In this document: positions 25,711 through 34,160 of the stretch, piece by piece
How positions within the stretch are numbered: position 1 is the first letter of the stretch
Layout: every line of letters starts with the position of its first letter
Notes under the pieces: generated by a model
The model's database searches: none
Told to the model about the DNA's origin: nothing
Seen by the model: the letters and a program-made list of their open reading frames with translations, nothing else
Program-made: the position numbers and the translations under genes
From: an uncultured Bacteroidota bacterium
Lineage (GTDB): Bacteria > Bacteroidota > Bacteroidia > Bacteroidales > UBA932
Direction: 5' to 3'
Assembly: GCA_937901965.1 (NCBI GenBank)
Contig: CALGSW010000002.1
Span: forward strand, 62,001 to 126,000
Length of the DNA: 64,000 nt

Positions 25711-26805
25711 CTATTCACATACTTCACGCCTGACTCTTGCTGATACAGATGTGAATATTTCGTAAGTAATAGTATCAAGAAGGTTTGCAAGATATAATGC
25801 GGACGGATTCTCTCCAAAGATGGTTACTATGTCTCCCACCTTTACATTACATCCGGTCACATCCATCATAAACATATCCATACATATATTCCCTATAGTA
25901 GGGGCCATATTCCCATTTATGCTGAATGAGACATTCCCGCGTCCCAGATGCCTGTTTATACCATCTGCATAACCCAGCGGTATTGTGGCAATTTCACGCT
26001 CTTCATTACTAACCCTGCCATAGCGTCCGTAACCAACACTCTTATTGCTTATTTTGCTAAGATTAATCACAGGTGCCTGCAATTCAGCTGCCGGCATAAG
26101 GTAGCTGCTTCCATCAACATAAGATGATCCATATAATCCTATCCCAAGTCTCACCATATCAAATTGATATTGTGGGTATCTTAAAATTCCCGATGAGTTG
26201 AGAATGTGTTTTATAGGCTTATAATCAATGCTTTCCGTAATTTGATTATATAAATTGCTAAACTCTTCAATTTGATTTAGAGTAAAGGTGTCATAAATAA
26301 TATACTCAGCAGAGGAGAGATGCGAAAAGATTGATGTGACCTGAATTTCACTGTTATCCTTAATAAAATCTGTTAGCGCAGGTATTTGTTCGGCCCTGAA
26401 ACCAACACGGCTCATGCCGGTATCAAGCTTAATATGAATTGGATAGCCGGTTTTCCCCATCCTTTTGGCAGTTGCGGCAAACTCTGAAGCGGTTTCAAAT
26501 GAGGCTAAGCTGGGTTCCAGACCATACCTGATTATCTCTTCAAAGTCTCCTGTTCCCGGAGTTAAGATTATAATTGGTAAGCAAATTCCTGCTTTTTTTA
26601 ATTTAATGCCCTCTATAGGGTAGGCAACACCAAGATAATCTGCTCCAAACTCCTCAACGAGGCGTGAAATCTCAACATCTCCGTGTCCATAGCCGTTTGC
26701 TTTGACCAGAATAAGTAATTTAGTTGATTGTGAGAGTTTTGAGCTGTAATAGTTGTAATTGTGGAGCAGATTTTTTCTGCTGATTTTGAGGGTAGAATGA
26801 TACAT
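25711..26805 (-). CDS. alr: Alanine racemase
   Basis: PLP enzyme that makes D-alanine for peptidoglycan. The 364-residue, single-domain-pair protein has the PLP-lysine motif LLILVKANGYGHGDVE near residue 35 and the catalytic Tyr region IATIPLGYADGINRHLGRG late in the chain, plus KLDTGMSRVGF. It is not fused to MurF, unlike the form common in some Bacteroidetes. A TAACTTTG box precedes it. It is convergent with holA (3-base gap). Confidence 0.96.
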   Translation of the reverse strand: MYHSTLKISRKNLLHNYNYYSSKLSQSTKLLILVKANGYGHGDVEISRLVEEFGADYLGVAYPIEGIKLKKAGICLPIIILTPGTGDFEEIIRYGLEPSLASFETASEFAATAKRMGKTGYPIHIKLDTGMSRVGFRAEQIPALTDFIKDNSEIQVTSIFSHLSSAEYIIYDTFTLNQIEEFSNLYNQITESIDYKPIKHILNSSGILRYPQYQFDMVRLGIGLYGSSYVDGSSYLMPAAELQAPVINLSKISNKSVGYGRYGRVSNEEREIATIPLGYADGINRHLGRGNVSFSINGNMAPTIGNICMDMFMMDVTGCNVKVGDIVTIFGENPSALYLANLLDTITYEIFTSVSARVRREVCE

Positions 26806-26824
26806 TGGAAAAAATTTTCGCTGA

Positions 26825-26832
26825 CAAAGTTA
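26825..26832 (-). promoter_or_regulatory. -7 box TAACTTTG of alr
   Basis: Exact TAnnTTTG on the minus strand, 19 bases before the alr ATG. Confidence 0.5.
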
Positions 26833-26873
26833 TAAAATGTTTAAAAAAAAGTTTTAATTATCAAAAAACTTTA

Positions 26874-26881
26874 TACATTTG
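26874..26881 (+). promoter_or_regulatory. -7 box TACATTTG of the lipoprotein gene at 26920
   Basis: Exact TAnnTTTG, 38 bases before the ATG, in an A/T-rich 114-base gap shared with the alr promoter. Confidence 0.55.
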
Positions 26882-26919
26882 CGGCCGAATTAACAAACAA
26901 ACCTAAAACATTTTATAAA

Positions 26920-27390
26920 ATGAAAGTAAAATCATTTTTTGCACTTGCTGCCATAAGCGTAGCACTTGTATCTTGCGGAACCAAAGAGGCTCCTGTATCT
27001 GAACAACTAGTAGGTCAGTGGACCGGTAACGATGCAATCACTGTATCAATTCTTGATTCAACTGGTACTCCAGTTCCTCAGACAATGGAAGCTCCTATGG
27101 AACTTACTTACAACGCTGACAGTTCACTAGTTGCTAATCTTATGATTAACGACTCTACAACTGTAGTTCTTGAGGCAAAAGCAACTGTTGCTGATGCACT
27201 TGTTAACTTCCAGGGAACTATGACTTGCGCTCAGGTTCTTCAAGTTACCGGTGATATCGTTCTTCAGGGAAAAGACACACTTGTAATTAACTATACAGGT
27301 GTTAATACTGAGGCTGGTATAACTCACGAAGGTAAAGCTCTTGTAGTTCGCAAAGCCGTTGAGAACGTAGAAGCAGCTCCGGTTCAGTAA
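26920..27390 (+). CDS. Small lipoprotein, lipocalin-like
   Basis: Secreted lipoprotein of 156 residues with a clear lipobox (LVSCGT, Cys at 19). The mature part consists of alternating beta-strands (QLVGQWTGNDAITVSILD, GDIVLQGKDTLVINYTG) reminiscent of lipocalin-like Bacteroidota lipoproteins. Codon use is biased towards GTT, GCT, ACT and CTT more than in neighbouring genes, which suggests strong expression. It is monocistronic, between alr (divergent) and tdk (convergent, four bases apart). I do not recognise its specific function. Confidence 0.75.
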   Translation: MKVKSFFALAAISVALVSCGTKEAPVSEQLVGQWTGNDAITVSILDSTGTPVPQTMEAPMELTYNADSSLVANLMINDSTTVVLEAKATVADALVNFQGTMTCAQVLQVTGDIVLQGKDTLVINYTGVNTEAGITHEGKALVVRKAVENVEAAPVQ

Positions 27391-27393
27391 TCT

Positions 27394-27960
27394 TTAGCCT
27401 TTGGCTATTGCATTGAAGCAGTGGCGACAAATTGGTTCGTAGGTGTCTTTTTCACCAAGTACAACCAGTTTGTCGCTTTTTTTTGTCCTGTGTGAGTGGT
27501 GAGCAAGATTACCGCATCTGACACAAATTGCATGGACCTTGGTTACATATTCCGCTACAGCCATTAGCTGAGGCATAGGTCCAAAAGGATTCCCAAGATA
27601 GTCCATATCAAGTCCGGCAACAATTACTCTAACTCCATTCGCTGCCAGCTGCTGGCAGACCTCAACAAGCGAATTGTCAAAAAATTGTGCCTCATCAATT
27701 CCCACTACCTTAACATCAGAAGCATAAAGTAATATGCTGGCGGGAGAATCAACAGGAGTAGATCTGATTGAGTTTGAATCATGTGATACCACCTCAGATT
27801 CAGAGTACCTGACATCAATCATCGGTTTGAATATCTCTACCCTTTGATTTGCAAATTTTGCCCGTTTGAGACGTCTGATTAATTCTTCAGTTTTACCGCT
27901 AAACATGGAGCCGCAGACAACCTCTATCCACCCATCCTTTTTTGCACTTTCTAAAAACAT
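27394..27960 (-). CDS. tdk: Thymidine kinase
   Basis: Type II thymidine kinase, salvaging thymidine to dTMP. Landmarks are the P-loop VCGSMFSGKTEELIRRL, the Walker B-like VVGIDEAQFFD, and the zinc ribbon with C-x2-C pairs (CVRCGNLAHHSHR and CRHCF). The ATG at 27960 (MFLESAKKDGW) gives 188 residues, a normal size. The longer frame to 28005 would start beyond the promoter TATCTTTG and inside the divergent gene. Confidence 0.95.
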   Translation of the reverse strand: MFLESAKKDGWIEVVCGSMFSGKTEELIRRLKRAKFANQRVEIFKPMIDVRYSESEVVSHDSNSIRSTPVDSPASILLYASDVKVVGIDEAQFFDNSLVEVCQQLAANGVRVIVAGLDMDYLGNPFGPMPQLMAVAEYVTKVHAICVRCGNLAHHSHRTKKSDKLVVLGEKDTYEPICRHCFNAIAKG

Positions 27961-27966
27961 TTTGTT

Positions 27967-27990
27967 TACTTTTGTACCAGTACAAAGATA
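27967..27990. promoter_or_regulatory. Overlapping face-to-face promoters in an inverted repeat
   Basis: TACTTTTG (27967-27974, plus) and TATCTTTG (27990-27983, minus) point toward each other and are only eight bases apart. With the bases between them they form the inverted repeat CTTTTGTACCAGTACAAAG. The plus box would serve the gene at 28000 and the minus box tdk, so the two could exclude each other. Confidence 0.55.
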
Positions 27991-27999
27991 ATAAGAAGG

Positions 28000-28701
28000 A
28001 TGCACAATATTGAAAAAGTAGCTGAAATTAGAAACGTGATTTCATCGCTTCTCCGGAATCTTGACTCAGTTGAAAAAGGATTGAAAATTGAGGAATCTAA
28101 GTGGGAAGAGATAATGATTCAGGCAGACATTATTAAGGAGAAACTCATCTCAATGAGAAGCCATGAGGTAAGAGAGATGATTGAGGTTCTCTCATCCAAC
28201 GAAGAGATAAAGAGAGTTGTTCAGTCTTTTGCAGAGCTTAAGAGAGCATTCTCAGACCTGCAGCTTAATGTCTCAAAATCTGTAATACCAATGTCATCGG
28301 GACAACCTAAGCCGGCTGAAAGAGATAAAGCTATCGAGAAGCCTGAACCGGTGCTCTATGAAGATGAAGGGGAGGAGATTGAGCTCTTTGCAGATGAGGA
28401 TATTGAAACAAATATTCTTGATACAGCCCGCAACTCAAGGCACTCATGGAGAACAGACCTTCCGGGAAGCAGGGTTGATGATATCAAAGTTGCAATAACA
28501 TTAAACGACAAGTTATACTATATCAAAGAGTTGTTCAATGGAGATGAGGAGCAGTACAGACTCAGCATTGACAGGCTAAACGAGATGAGAAACCTTAATG
28601 AAGCGGTAGACTATATAAGGGGAGCATTTCCTGAATGGGATGAGGACTCTCCCGGTGTATACAGATTTCTTATGATTTTAAGAAGAAGATTTGATGTCTA
28701 A
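28000..28701 (+). CDS. Conserved hypothetical protein, coiled-coil N-terminus
   Basis: Protein of 233 residues without signal peptide. The N-terminal ~100 residues are amphipathic helix (IEKVAEIRNVISSLLRNL and following), the middle (100-145) is acidic and low in complexity (EDEGEEIELFADEDIE), and the C-terminal ~80 residues form a compact helical domain with VDDIKVAITLNDKLYYIKEL and YRLSIDRLNEMRNLNEAVDY. The C-terminal domain is familiar from hypothetical proteins throughout Bacteroidota, but no function is known to me. It overlaps rsmI by eight bases and shares its transcript. Confidence 0.78.
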   Translation: MHNIEKVAEIRNVISSLLRNLDSVEKGLKIEESKWEEIMIQADIIKEKLISMRSHEVREMIEVLSSNEEIKRVVQSFAELKRAFSDLQLNVSKSVIPMSSGQPKPAERDKAIEKPEPVLYEDEGEEIELFADEDIETNILDTARNSRHSWRTDLPGSRVDDIKVAITLNDKLYYIKELFNGDEEQYRLSIDRLNEMRNLNEAVDYIRGAFPEWDEDSPGVYRFLMILRRRFDV

Positions 28702-29368
28702 ATTGATTATAGTTCCCACTCCCATCGGAAACCTTGAAGACATAACCTTTCGCGCGGTAAAAGTACTTAAGGAGGCCGATGTCATCCTTGCTGAAGATAC
28801 ACGTACAAGCTCTGTACTATTAAAGAGGTACGAGATTACAACTAGGATGGAGTCGCATCATAAATTCAATGAGCATCGTATGGTAACAGCAGTTGCAGAC
28901 AGAATTGAGGGGGGGCAGACAGTAGCTCTTATTTCTGATGCCGGTACACCCGGAATCTCTGATCCAGGCTTTCTGCTTGCAAGAATTTGCAGAGAGAGAG
29001 GAATTGAAGTTGAGACTTTACCGGGGCCCACAGCATTCGTGCCTGCGCTTGTAAACTCGGCAATGCCTATGGACAGGTTCTGCTTTGAGGGTTTTCTTCC
29101 TTTGAAGAAAGGTCGTCAGACAAGACTCAGAGAACTTTCTGAGGAGAGGAGGACAATGATATTCTATGAATCTCCCTACAGGCTGGTTAAAACATTAACT
29201 CAGCTGGGTGAATATTTACATCCGGAGAGAATGGCGGCAGTATCAAGGGAGCTCTCAAAATTACATGAGGAGAATAAAAGAGGGACTCTGGCGGAGTTAG
29301 CCGACTGGTATACCAAACATGAACCAAGAGGGGAAATTGTTATTGTTGTAGAGGGTTTTAAAGAATAA
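28694..29368 (+). CDS. rsmI: 16S rRNA (cytidine(1402)-2'-O)-methyltransferase
   Basis: Tetrapyrrole-methylase-fold enzyme that 2'-O-methylates C1402, the same nucleotide that RsmH (2468-3379) N4-methylates. The 224 residues include LIIVPTPIGNLEDITFRAV, LAEDTRTSSVLLKRYEI, LISDAGTPGISDPG and FYESPYRLVKTL. The ATG at 28694 was chosen over the TTG three bases earlier. It is short at the C-terminus compared with E. coli RsmI (286), lacking the C-terminal extension, as usual in this phylum. Confidence 0.94.
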   Translation: MSKLIIVPTPIGNLEDITFRAVKVLKEADVILAEDTRTSSVLLKRYEITTRMESHHKFNEHRMVTAVADRIEGGQTVALISDAGTPGISDPGFLLARICRERGIEVETLPGPTAFVPALVNSAMPMDRFCFEGFLPLKKGRQTRLRELSEERRTMIFYESPYRLVKTLTQLGEYLHPERMAAVSRELSKLHEENKRGTLAELADWYTKHEPRGEIVIVVEGFKE

Positions 29369-29396
29369 GTTATTAACATTTTAAAGGAAGAGAGAG

Positions 29397-30158
29397 ATGA
29401 AGAAGAGGGGAGAGATGACAAGGTCTTATGCAAAAGGCATGGTGGCCTTGATTTTTTTTGTACTGGCTGTACAGTTTGCTGTTTTTACAATCAAAAGTTA
29501 CGAGAACAGGGGTGATGTAACAACTCAATATCATGAGAAAGATGAACCTCCTGTTAAACCAGAGATAAAAGCAGATCTTGCTGAAAAAAATAATATAAGC
29601 AGCTTTTACAGGGGAAAAGGGGGTTTAAGCAAAATCAATCATTTTCAAGGTAATAATTCTCAAGAGAATCCGGCCGGGGATGTTGTTAATGCAAAAGAGG
29701 TGTCCGATATAGGTTCTGCTGAGGCTTATACTCCAATAGACTTAAGTTCAGTTTCATCTTCAGCCAGACTGGAGCTGAACAGTGCGGACTCTGCAGATTT
29801 GGTTTCATTACCCGGCATAGGCCCTTTTTTTGCCTCCAAAATACTTGACTACAGAAAGCGTCTTGGAGGATTTGCATTTAAAGAGCAGCTGATGGAGGTT
29901 TACGGAATTGACAGAGACCGCTTTTCTGTATTTGGCGAGAAGATATGGGCGGATACTGCGCTCATCTCCAGAGTTAAAGTATCTGAAGCAACACAGGAAC
30001 AGCTATCCTCAAATCCATACATAGGTGCATATGCAGCAAGGGCAATTATTAAATACAGGGAGATGGAGGGAGGAAAAGCGGTCACTCTTGCGGCTCTGGC
30101 TGCAAACAGAATTATTAAAGAGGAGCTTGTGAAAATCCTTAAATATTATATTGAGTGA
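29397..30158 (+). CDS. Membrane-anchored helix-hairpin-helix protein (ComEA-like)
   Basis: The 253 residues begin with a basic segment and one membrane helix (about 12-30, MVALIFFVLAVQFAVF), then a low-complexity linker and two HhH repeats. The first is ELNSADSADLVSLPGIGPFF...ILDYRKRLGGF and the second is degenerate (SSNPYIGAYAARAIIKYREM). This is the architecture of ComEA, which binds DNA at the cell surface, and of related T9SS-era Bacteroidota proteins. It follows rsmI by 28 bases with AAAGGA six bases before the ATG. A competence role is plausible but not shown. Confidence 0.8.
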   Translation: MKKRGEMTRSYAKGMVALIFFVLAVQFAVFTIKSYENRGDVTTQYHEKDEPPVKPEIKADLAEKNNISSFYRGKGGLSKINHFQGNNSQENPAGDVVNAKEVSDIGSAEAYTPIDLSSVSSSARLELNSADSADLVSLPGIGPFFASKILDYRKRLGGFAFKEQLMEVYGIDRDRFSVFGEKIWADTALISRVKVSEATQEQLSSNPYIGAYAARAIIKYREMEGGKAVTLAALAANRIIKEELVKILKYYIE

Positions 30159-30170
30159 ATAAGGATTTAA

Positions 30171-30178
30171 TATCTTTG
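30171..30178 (+). promoter_or_regulatory. -7 box TATCTTTG of the ABC exporter operon
   Basis: Exact TAnnTTTG, 28 bases before the ATG at 30207, with ATTG at 30150-30153 as a partial -33 box. Confidence 0.6.
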
Positions 30179-30206
30179 TGCTTAACTAACCAAAAAACCA
30201 TTTTAA

Positions 30207-31112
30207 ATGAGTATTGTCAAATGTAATAATGTGGTTAAAAAGTTTAACCAGTTTACAGCGCTTGACAGTGTTTCCATTGATGTGCCTGAGGCTTCTGTAT
30301 TTGGACTTCTCGGACCTAACGGAGCAGGTAAAACAACACTGATCAGAATTATTAATCAGATTACAATGCCGGATTCCGGCGAAGTTTACTTTAATGGCAA
30401 GCCTATTCAGCCATCTGATATAAAATACATAGGCTATTTACCGGAAGAGAGGGGTCTGTATAAAAAGATGAAAGTAGGTGAACAGGCTATGTATCTTGCC
30501 AGACTTAAAGGGATGAGCCATGCTGAAGCTTCGGCAGAACTCAAAAAATGGTTTATCAAGTTTGGAATCCAGGCCTGGTGGAACAAAAAAATTGAGGAGC
30601 TTTCAAAGGGTATGGCGCAGAAGGTGCAGTTTATAATAACAATACTTCACAAACCATCGCTGCTTATACTGGATGAACCCTTCAGCGGATTTGATCCGGT
30701 TAATGTTCAGCTGATCAGGAACGAAATTCTCAACATGAAGGCAGATGGTACTACAATAATCCTCTCCACTCATAACATGGAGTCAGTTGAGGAGCTTTGT
30801 GACAACATTGCCCTGGTAAATAAATCAAAACTCATACTTTCCGGTGGTCTGGATCAGATAAGACGCGACCACGGTAAGAACGAGGTTGAATTAATATACA
30901 GAGGCGAAGACAGTCATGTAGCCTCTCTTGACTCTCTGTTCAAAATTGTCTCTGATGGTGAGCATAAAGGGGCAAGAAGAGCTGTTCTTGAAGTTAACAA
31001 GGGAGTTACCTCTTCTGCTGTACTTGGGGAGCTGATCAAAGAGACAGATATTGTCTCTTACAGAGAACTTATCCCGCGAATGAATGACATTTTTATTAAA
31101 CTCGTAAGCTAA
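30207..31112 (+). CDS. ABC transporter ATP-binding protein (NatA-like, DUF4162)
   Basis: ATPase of 301 residues with Walker A LLGPNGAGKTTLIRII, a slightly unusual signature LSKGMAQKVQFI (LSKGM in place of LSGGQ, typical of this subgroup), Walker B LLILDEPFSGFDPVN, and a C-terminal DUF4162 domain. It pairs with the permease nine bases downstream. Homologues are annotated as NatAB sodium exporters or unspecified ABC-2 exporters; the substrate here is unknown. Confidence 0.92.
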   Translation: MSIVKCNNVVKKFNQFTALDSVSIDVPEASVFGLLGPNGAGKTTLIRIINQITMPDSGEVYFNGKPIQPSDIKYIGYLPEERGLYKKMKVGEQAMYLARLKGMSHAEASAELKKWFIKFGIQAWWNKKIEELSKGMAQKVQFIITILHKPSLLILDEPFSGFDPVNVQLIRNEILNMKADGTTIILSTHNMESVEELCDNIALVNKSKLILSGGLDQIRRDHGKNEVELIYRGEDSHVASLDSLFKIVSDGEHKGARRAVLEVNKGVTSSAVLGELIKETDIVSYRELIPRMNDIFIKLVS

Positions 31113-31121
31113 TTGAAGACT

Positions 31122-32474
31122 ATGAAAACAAATAAGCTATTTCTCATAATATCAAGAGAATTTTTAATACGGGTAAAAAAGAAATCATTCATTTTTCTCA
31201 CAATACTAACTCCAATATTTTTTGCTGCATTGATGATTCTGCCAACAGTCTTCATGATGATGTCTGAAGGGGAAAAGGGGCAGAAAATTATTATTTCAGA
31301 CAAAAGTGGAGTGACTGAGGGGTTCTTCCAGGATACAGAGGAGATTGCATGGTCTTACGACAATGAGTCCAGTGTTGATGAACTTAAAAAGACATTCTCC
31401 GGAAAGGGATTTGTTGCAATGTTAGACGTCTCTGCACCAGACTCATCACTAAATGTTGCAGTATCAGCATACTCATCAAAACAGCTTAATGTTGATGCAA
31501 TAAGCAGTATTGAGAGTAATATTAAAAAGGCTGTGCAGAAGAGAAAACTTGATAAGTATAATATTGAAAACCTCAACTCCATAATTAAGGATATAAATAC
31601 TAGTGTTTCGGTTAAAACATTTACACTTGATGAGGAGGGAGGAGAGAAGAGATCCATGGTTGAGATTTATATGGTAATTGCATATGTAGGCAGCCTTCTT
31701 ATTTACATGTTTATTTTTATGTTCGGCTCTATGGTAATGAGGGGGGTAATTGAGGAGAAGACAACCCGTATTATTGAGGTTATTGTTTCATCTGTAAAAC
31801 CTTTTGAGTTGATGCTGGGAAAGATACTTGGCGTAGGTTCGGTTGCGCTGCTGCAATTTATTATCTGGATAGTACTTTCATTTGGAATAGTCTTGGGAGC
31901 TCAGTCATTTCTTGGAAGTGACTCCCTATCATCAACCACTGAGATGACAAAATCATTAGCAGGGGCACAGGGAGAGGAGATTGCGTCAATGACAGAGGCA
32001 TTGTCTCAGGATTCAACACCTTTTCAGGAGATAATGACAGCGTTGGGGAGTGTGAATTTCACAGAGGTAATTCTTACTTTTCTGGCATATTTTATTCTGG
32101 GTTATCTGCTTTATGCTGCTATGTTTGCAGCAGTGGGATCTGCTGTTGACAATGAAGCAGACACTCAGCAGCTGGTCCTTCCTATAACAATTCCTCTGAT
32201 TATAGGTCTGTTCCTGATGATGCACACCTTCCAGCATCCTGGCAGCTCTCTTTCATTCTGGGGCTCAATGATACCTTTTACTTCGCCAATGGTTATGATG
32301 GCCAGAATACCATTTGGAGATGTCCCTTTATGGGAGTTGCTTCTTTCACTGGGATTGCTTTTTGGAACATTCCTCTTCATGACTTATGTCTCGGCAAAGA
32401 TATACAGAGTAGGTATTCTTATGTATGGTAAAAAAGCAAACTGGAAAGAGATATTTAAATGGCTTAAATATTGA
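31122..32474 (+). CDS. ABC-2 type permease (NatB-like)
   Basis: Membrane partner of the preceding ATPase. One hydrophobic segment near the N-terminus (FLTILTPIFFAALMILPTVF), an extracytoplasmic domain of ~150 residues, then a block of about five membrane helices (VIAYVGSLLIYMFIFMFG onward, with the conserved MVMRGVIEEKTTRIIEVIVS). This is the ABC2_membrane_3 layout. ATG 31122 (MKTNKLFLIISREF) was chosen over the upstream TTG 31113. The last residues (EIFKWLKY) are as in homologues. Confidence 0.9.
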   Translation: MKTNKLFLIISREFLIRVKKKSFIFLTILTPIFFAALMILPTVFMMMSEGEKGQKIIISDKSGVTEGFFQDTEEIAWSYDNESSVDELKKTFSGKGFVAMLDVSAPDSSLNVAVSAYSSKQLNVDAISSIESNIKKAVQKRKLDKYNIENLNSIIKDINTSVSVKTFTLDEEGGEKRSMVEIYMVIAYVGSLLIYMFIFMFGSMVMRGVIEEKTTRIIEVIVSSVKPFELMLGKILGVGSVALLQFIIWIVLSFGIVLGAQSFLGSDSLSSTTEMTKSLAGAQGEEIASMTEALSQDSTPFQEIMTALGSVNFTEVILTFLAYFILGYLLYAAMFAAVGSAVDNEADTQQLVLPITIPLIIGLFLMMHTFQHPGSSLSFWGSMIPFTSPMVMMARIPFGDVPLWELLLSLGLLFGTFLFMTYVSAKIYRVGILMYGKKANWKEIFKWLKY

Positions 32475-32503
32475 TAAAAAATTACAATTAATTAATAATT
32501 AAT

Positions 32504-33271
32504 ATGAAGATCATTAAGAGGACATTTCTTACTTTGATACTTCTCACAACTATTCATCTTGTAGCTTCTGCACAGGAAATGAGATTTGAGTGGAGAGGCA
32601 GTCGTATTCTGATGGATAGTACTTTCAACCATCCTGAAGAGCCGGTGGTAAAGGCAATTATTGGCAAATACAAACCCTCTCTTGATTCAAAAATGCAAGA
32701 AGTAATTGGTGTTTCTGAAAGGGAGATGAGGTCCTCCAGGCCGGAATCACTGCTGTCTAATTTTGCAGTTGATGCTTTACAAGAGTTTGCCGGGAGTAAA
32801 TCAGACAGACCTGTAGATTTTGCACTTACAAATTTTGGCGGTATCAGGGCCTCTCTTCCCGGTGGGAATGTAAGATTATATGACGTTTTTTCAATTTTCC
32901 CGTTTGAGAACTATGTTGTGATACTTGACATGGAGGGGAAAAGTGTAAGGAAACTGTTTGAATCTTTTGCCAGAAACAGAGTGGAGGCCTTCTCAGATAA
33001 TGTGAGGCTGATAATTGATGAGGAGGATGGTGAGATTGAGGAGCTGCTTATCAATGGCAGTAAACTTGATGAGAAAAGAGTATACAGAGTTGCAACGATT
33101 GATTTTCTTTTGAGCGGCGGGGATAATGTAGTTGCTCTGAAGGATGCTATTGCGGTTGAAGAGACAGGAGCACTCATCAGAGATGCTATTATTGAAAAAA
33201 TAAAGAAACAGACAGAACGGGGTGAGAAGATTACTTCGTCAATAACAGGGAGGGTAAAGTATGAAGACTAA
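32504..33271 (+). CDS. 5'-nucleotidase C-terminal-domain protein
   Basis: Secreted protein of 255 residues with signal peptide ending SAQE. The body is the substrate-binding C-terminal half of UshA-type 5'-nucleotidases: SNFAVDALQE, FALTNFGGIRASLPGG (adenosine-binding), VFSIFPFENYVVILDMEG and VATIDFLLSGGDN. The metallophosphatase half is encoded by the next gene, which overlaps by 11 bases. The two halves of one enzyme are thus separate and in reversed order; together they should hydrolyse nucleotides in the periplasm. Confidence 0.88.
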   Translation: MKIIKRTFLTLILLTTIHLVASAQEMRFEWRGSRILMDSTFNHPEEPVVKAIIGKYKPSLDSKMQEVIGVSEREMRSSRPESLLSNFAVDALQEFAGSKSDRPVDFALTNFGGIRASLPGGNVRLYDVFSIFPFENYVVILDMEGKSVRKLFESFARNRVEAFSDNVRLIIDEEDGEIEELLINGSKLDEKRVYRVATIDFLLSGGDNVVALKDAIAVEETGALIRDAIIEKIKKQTERGEKITSSITGRVKYED

Positions 33272-34103
33272 TAAGATTATTTCGGTTTTATGTCTGACCA
33301 TTTTTCTGGCTCTCTCCTGTGGTGTGGAGGCCCAGGATTTGGTTATTCTGCATACAAATGATACGCATAGTAATATAGAACCGGCAACATCAGGAAGAAA
33401 TGCAGGAACCGGCGGCGTTCAGAGAAGGGCAAACTATTTTGCAGCTGTAAAAGAGGCAAATAAAAATGTTCTTATTCTTGATGCAGGTGACTATAATCAG
33501 GGTACACCCTACTTCACACTTTTTGGGGGTGAAGCAGAGATTGAGTTAAATAATGCAATGGGATATGAAGCTGTCGCTCTTGGTAATCATGAGTTTGACA
33601 ATGGAGTGGAACATCTTGCAAACAGACTTAAAAAAGCCTTATATCCTACATTGTGCGCTAATTACGACTTCTCAGGAACTCCACTGGAAAAAATTGTTAA
33701 ACCCTATGTTATTATTAAAAAAGGGGGCAGGAGAATTGGAATTATAGGAGTTACACTTGACCTTCATGGATATGTGGCTGAAAAATCAAGAGCAGGAGTT
33801 AAGTATTCAAACCCCATTCCTGTAGTGAATGAATTGGCAGCAAAGCTTAAAAACAGAAAAGGGTGTGATCTTGTAATAGTGTTAAGCCATATCGGTTACG
33901 ACGGAGGATCTCCTGATAATCCGGCTGATAAAGATCTGGCTGCCTTAACTTCAAATGTGGATATAATAATAGGAGGGCATTCTCATACATTTATGGAGAA
34001 GCCGGAGGTTGTAATGAACAGGGATGGAAAAGGTGTTATTATCAACCAGACCGGAGCAGCCGGAGTTTATGTTGGACGGATTGACATAACCTTTAAGAAC
34101 TGA
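33261..34103 (+). CDS. Metallophosphatase, 5'-nucleotidase N-terminal domain
   Basis: Calcineurin-like phosphoesterase of 280 residues, the catalytic half of a UshA-type 5'-nucleotidase. Metal ligands are seen in VILHTNDTHSN, LILDAGDYNQGTP, ALGNHEFDNG, VVLSHIGYDGG and IIGGHSHTFM. The N-terminus is a lipoprotein-like signal (LALSCGVEA). It lacks the C-terminal nucleotide-binding domain, which is the preceding gene. The start overlaps that gene's end by 11 bases, consistent with translational coupling. Confidence 0.92.
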   Translation: MKTNKIISVLCLTIFLALSCGVEAQDLVILHTNDTHSNIEPATSGRNAGTGGVQRRANYFAAVKEANKNVLILDAGDYNQGTPYFTLFGGEAEIELNNAMGYEAVALGNHEFDNGVEHLANRLKKALYPTLCANYDFSGTPLEKIVKPYVIIKKGGRRIGIIGVTLDLHGYVAEKSRAGVKYSNPIPVVNELAAKLKNRKGCDLVIVLSHIGYDGGSPDNPADKDLAALTSNVDIIIGGHSHTFMEKPEVVMNRDGKGVIINQTGAAGVYVGRIDITFKN

Positions 34104-34125
34104 TTGAAAAGTAATATTGATAAAG

Positions 34126-34160
34126 GATACCTCTATTTCTTAGTATAGAGGTATCTTTTT
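34126..34160. terminator. Bidirectional terminator between nucleotidase and acyl-CoA ligase genes
   Basis: Perfect 11-bp stem GATACCTCTAT (34126-34136) / ATAGAGGTATC (34145-34155) with an 8-base loop and T5 on the plus strand. The right arm codes the last residues of the acyl-CoA synthetase, so the gene's 3' end doubles as a terminator. Confidence 0.75.
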
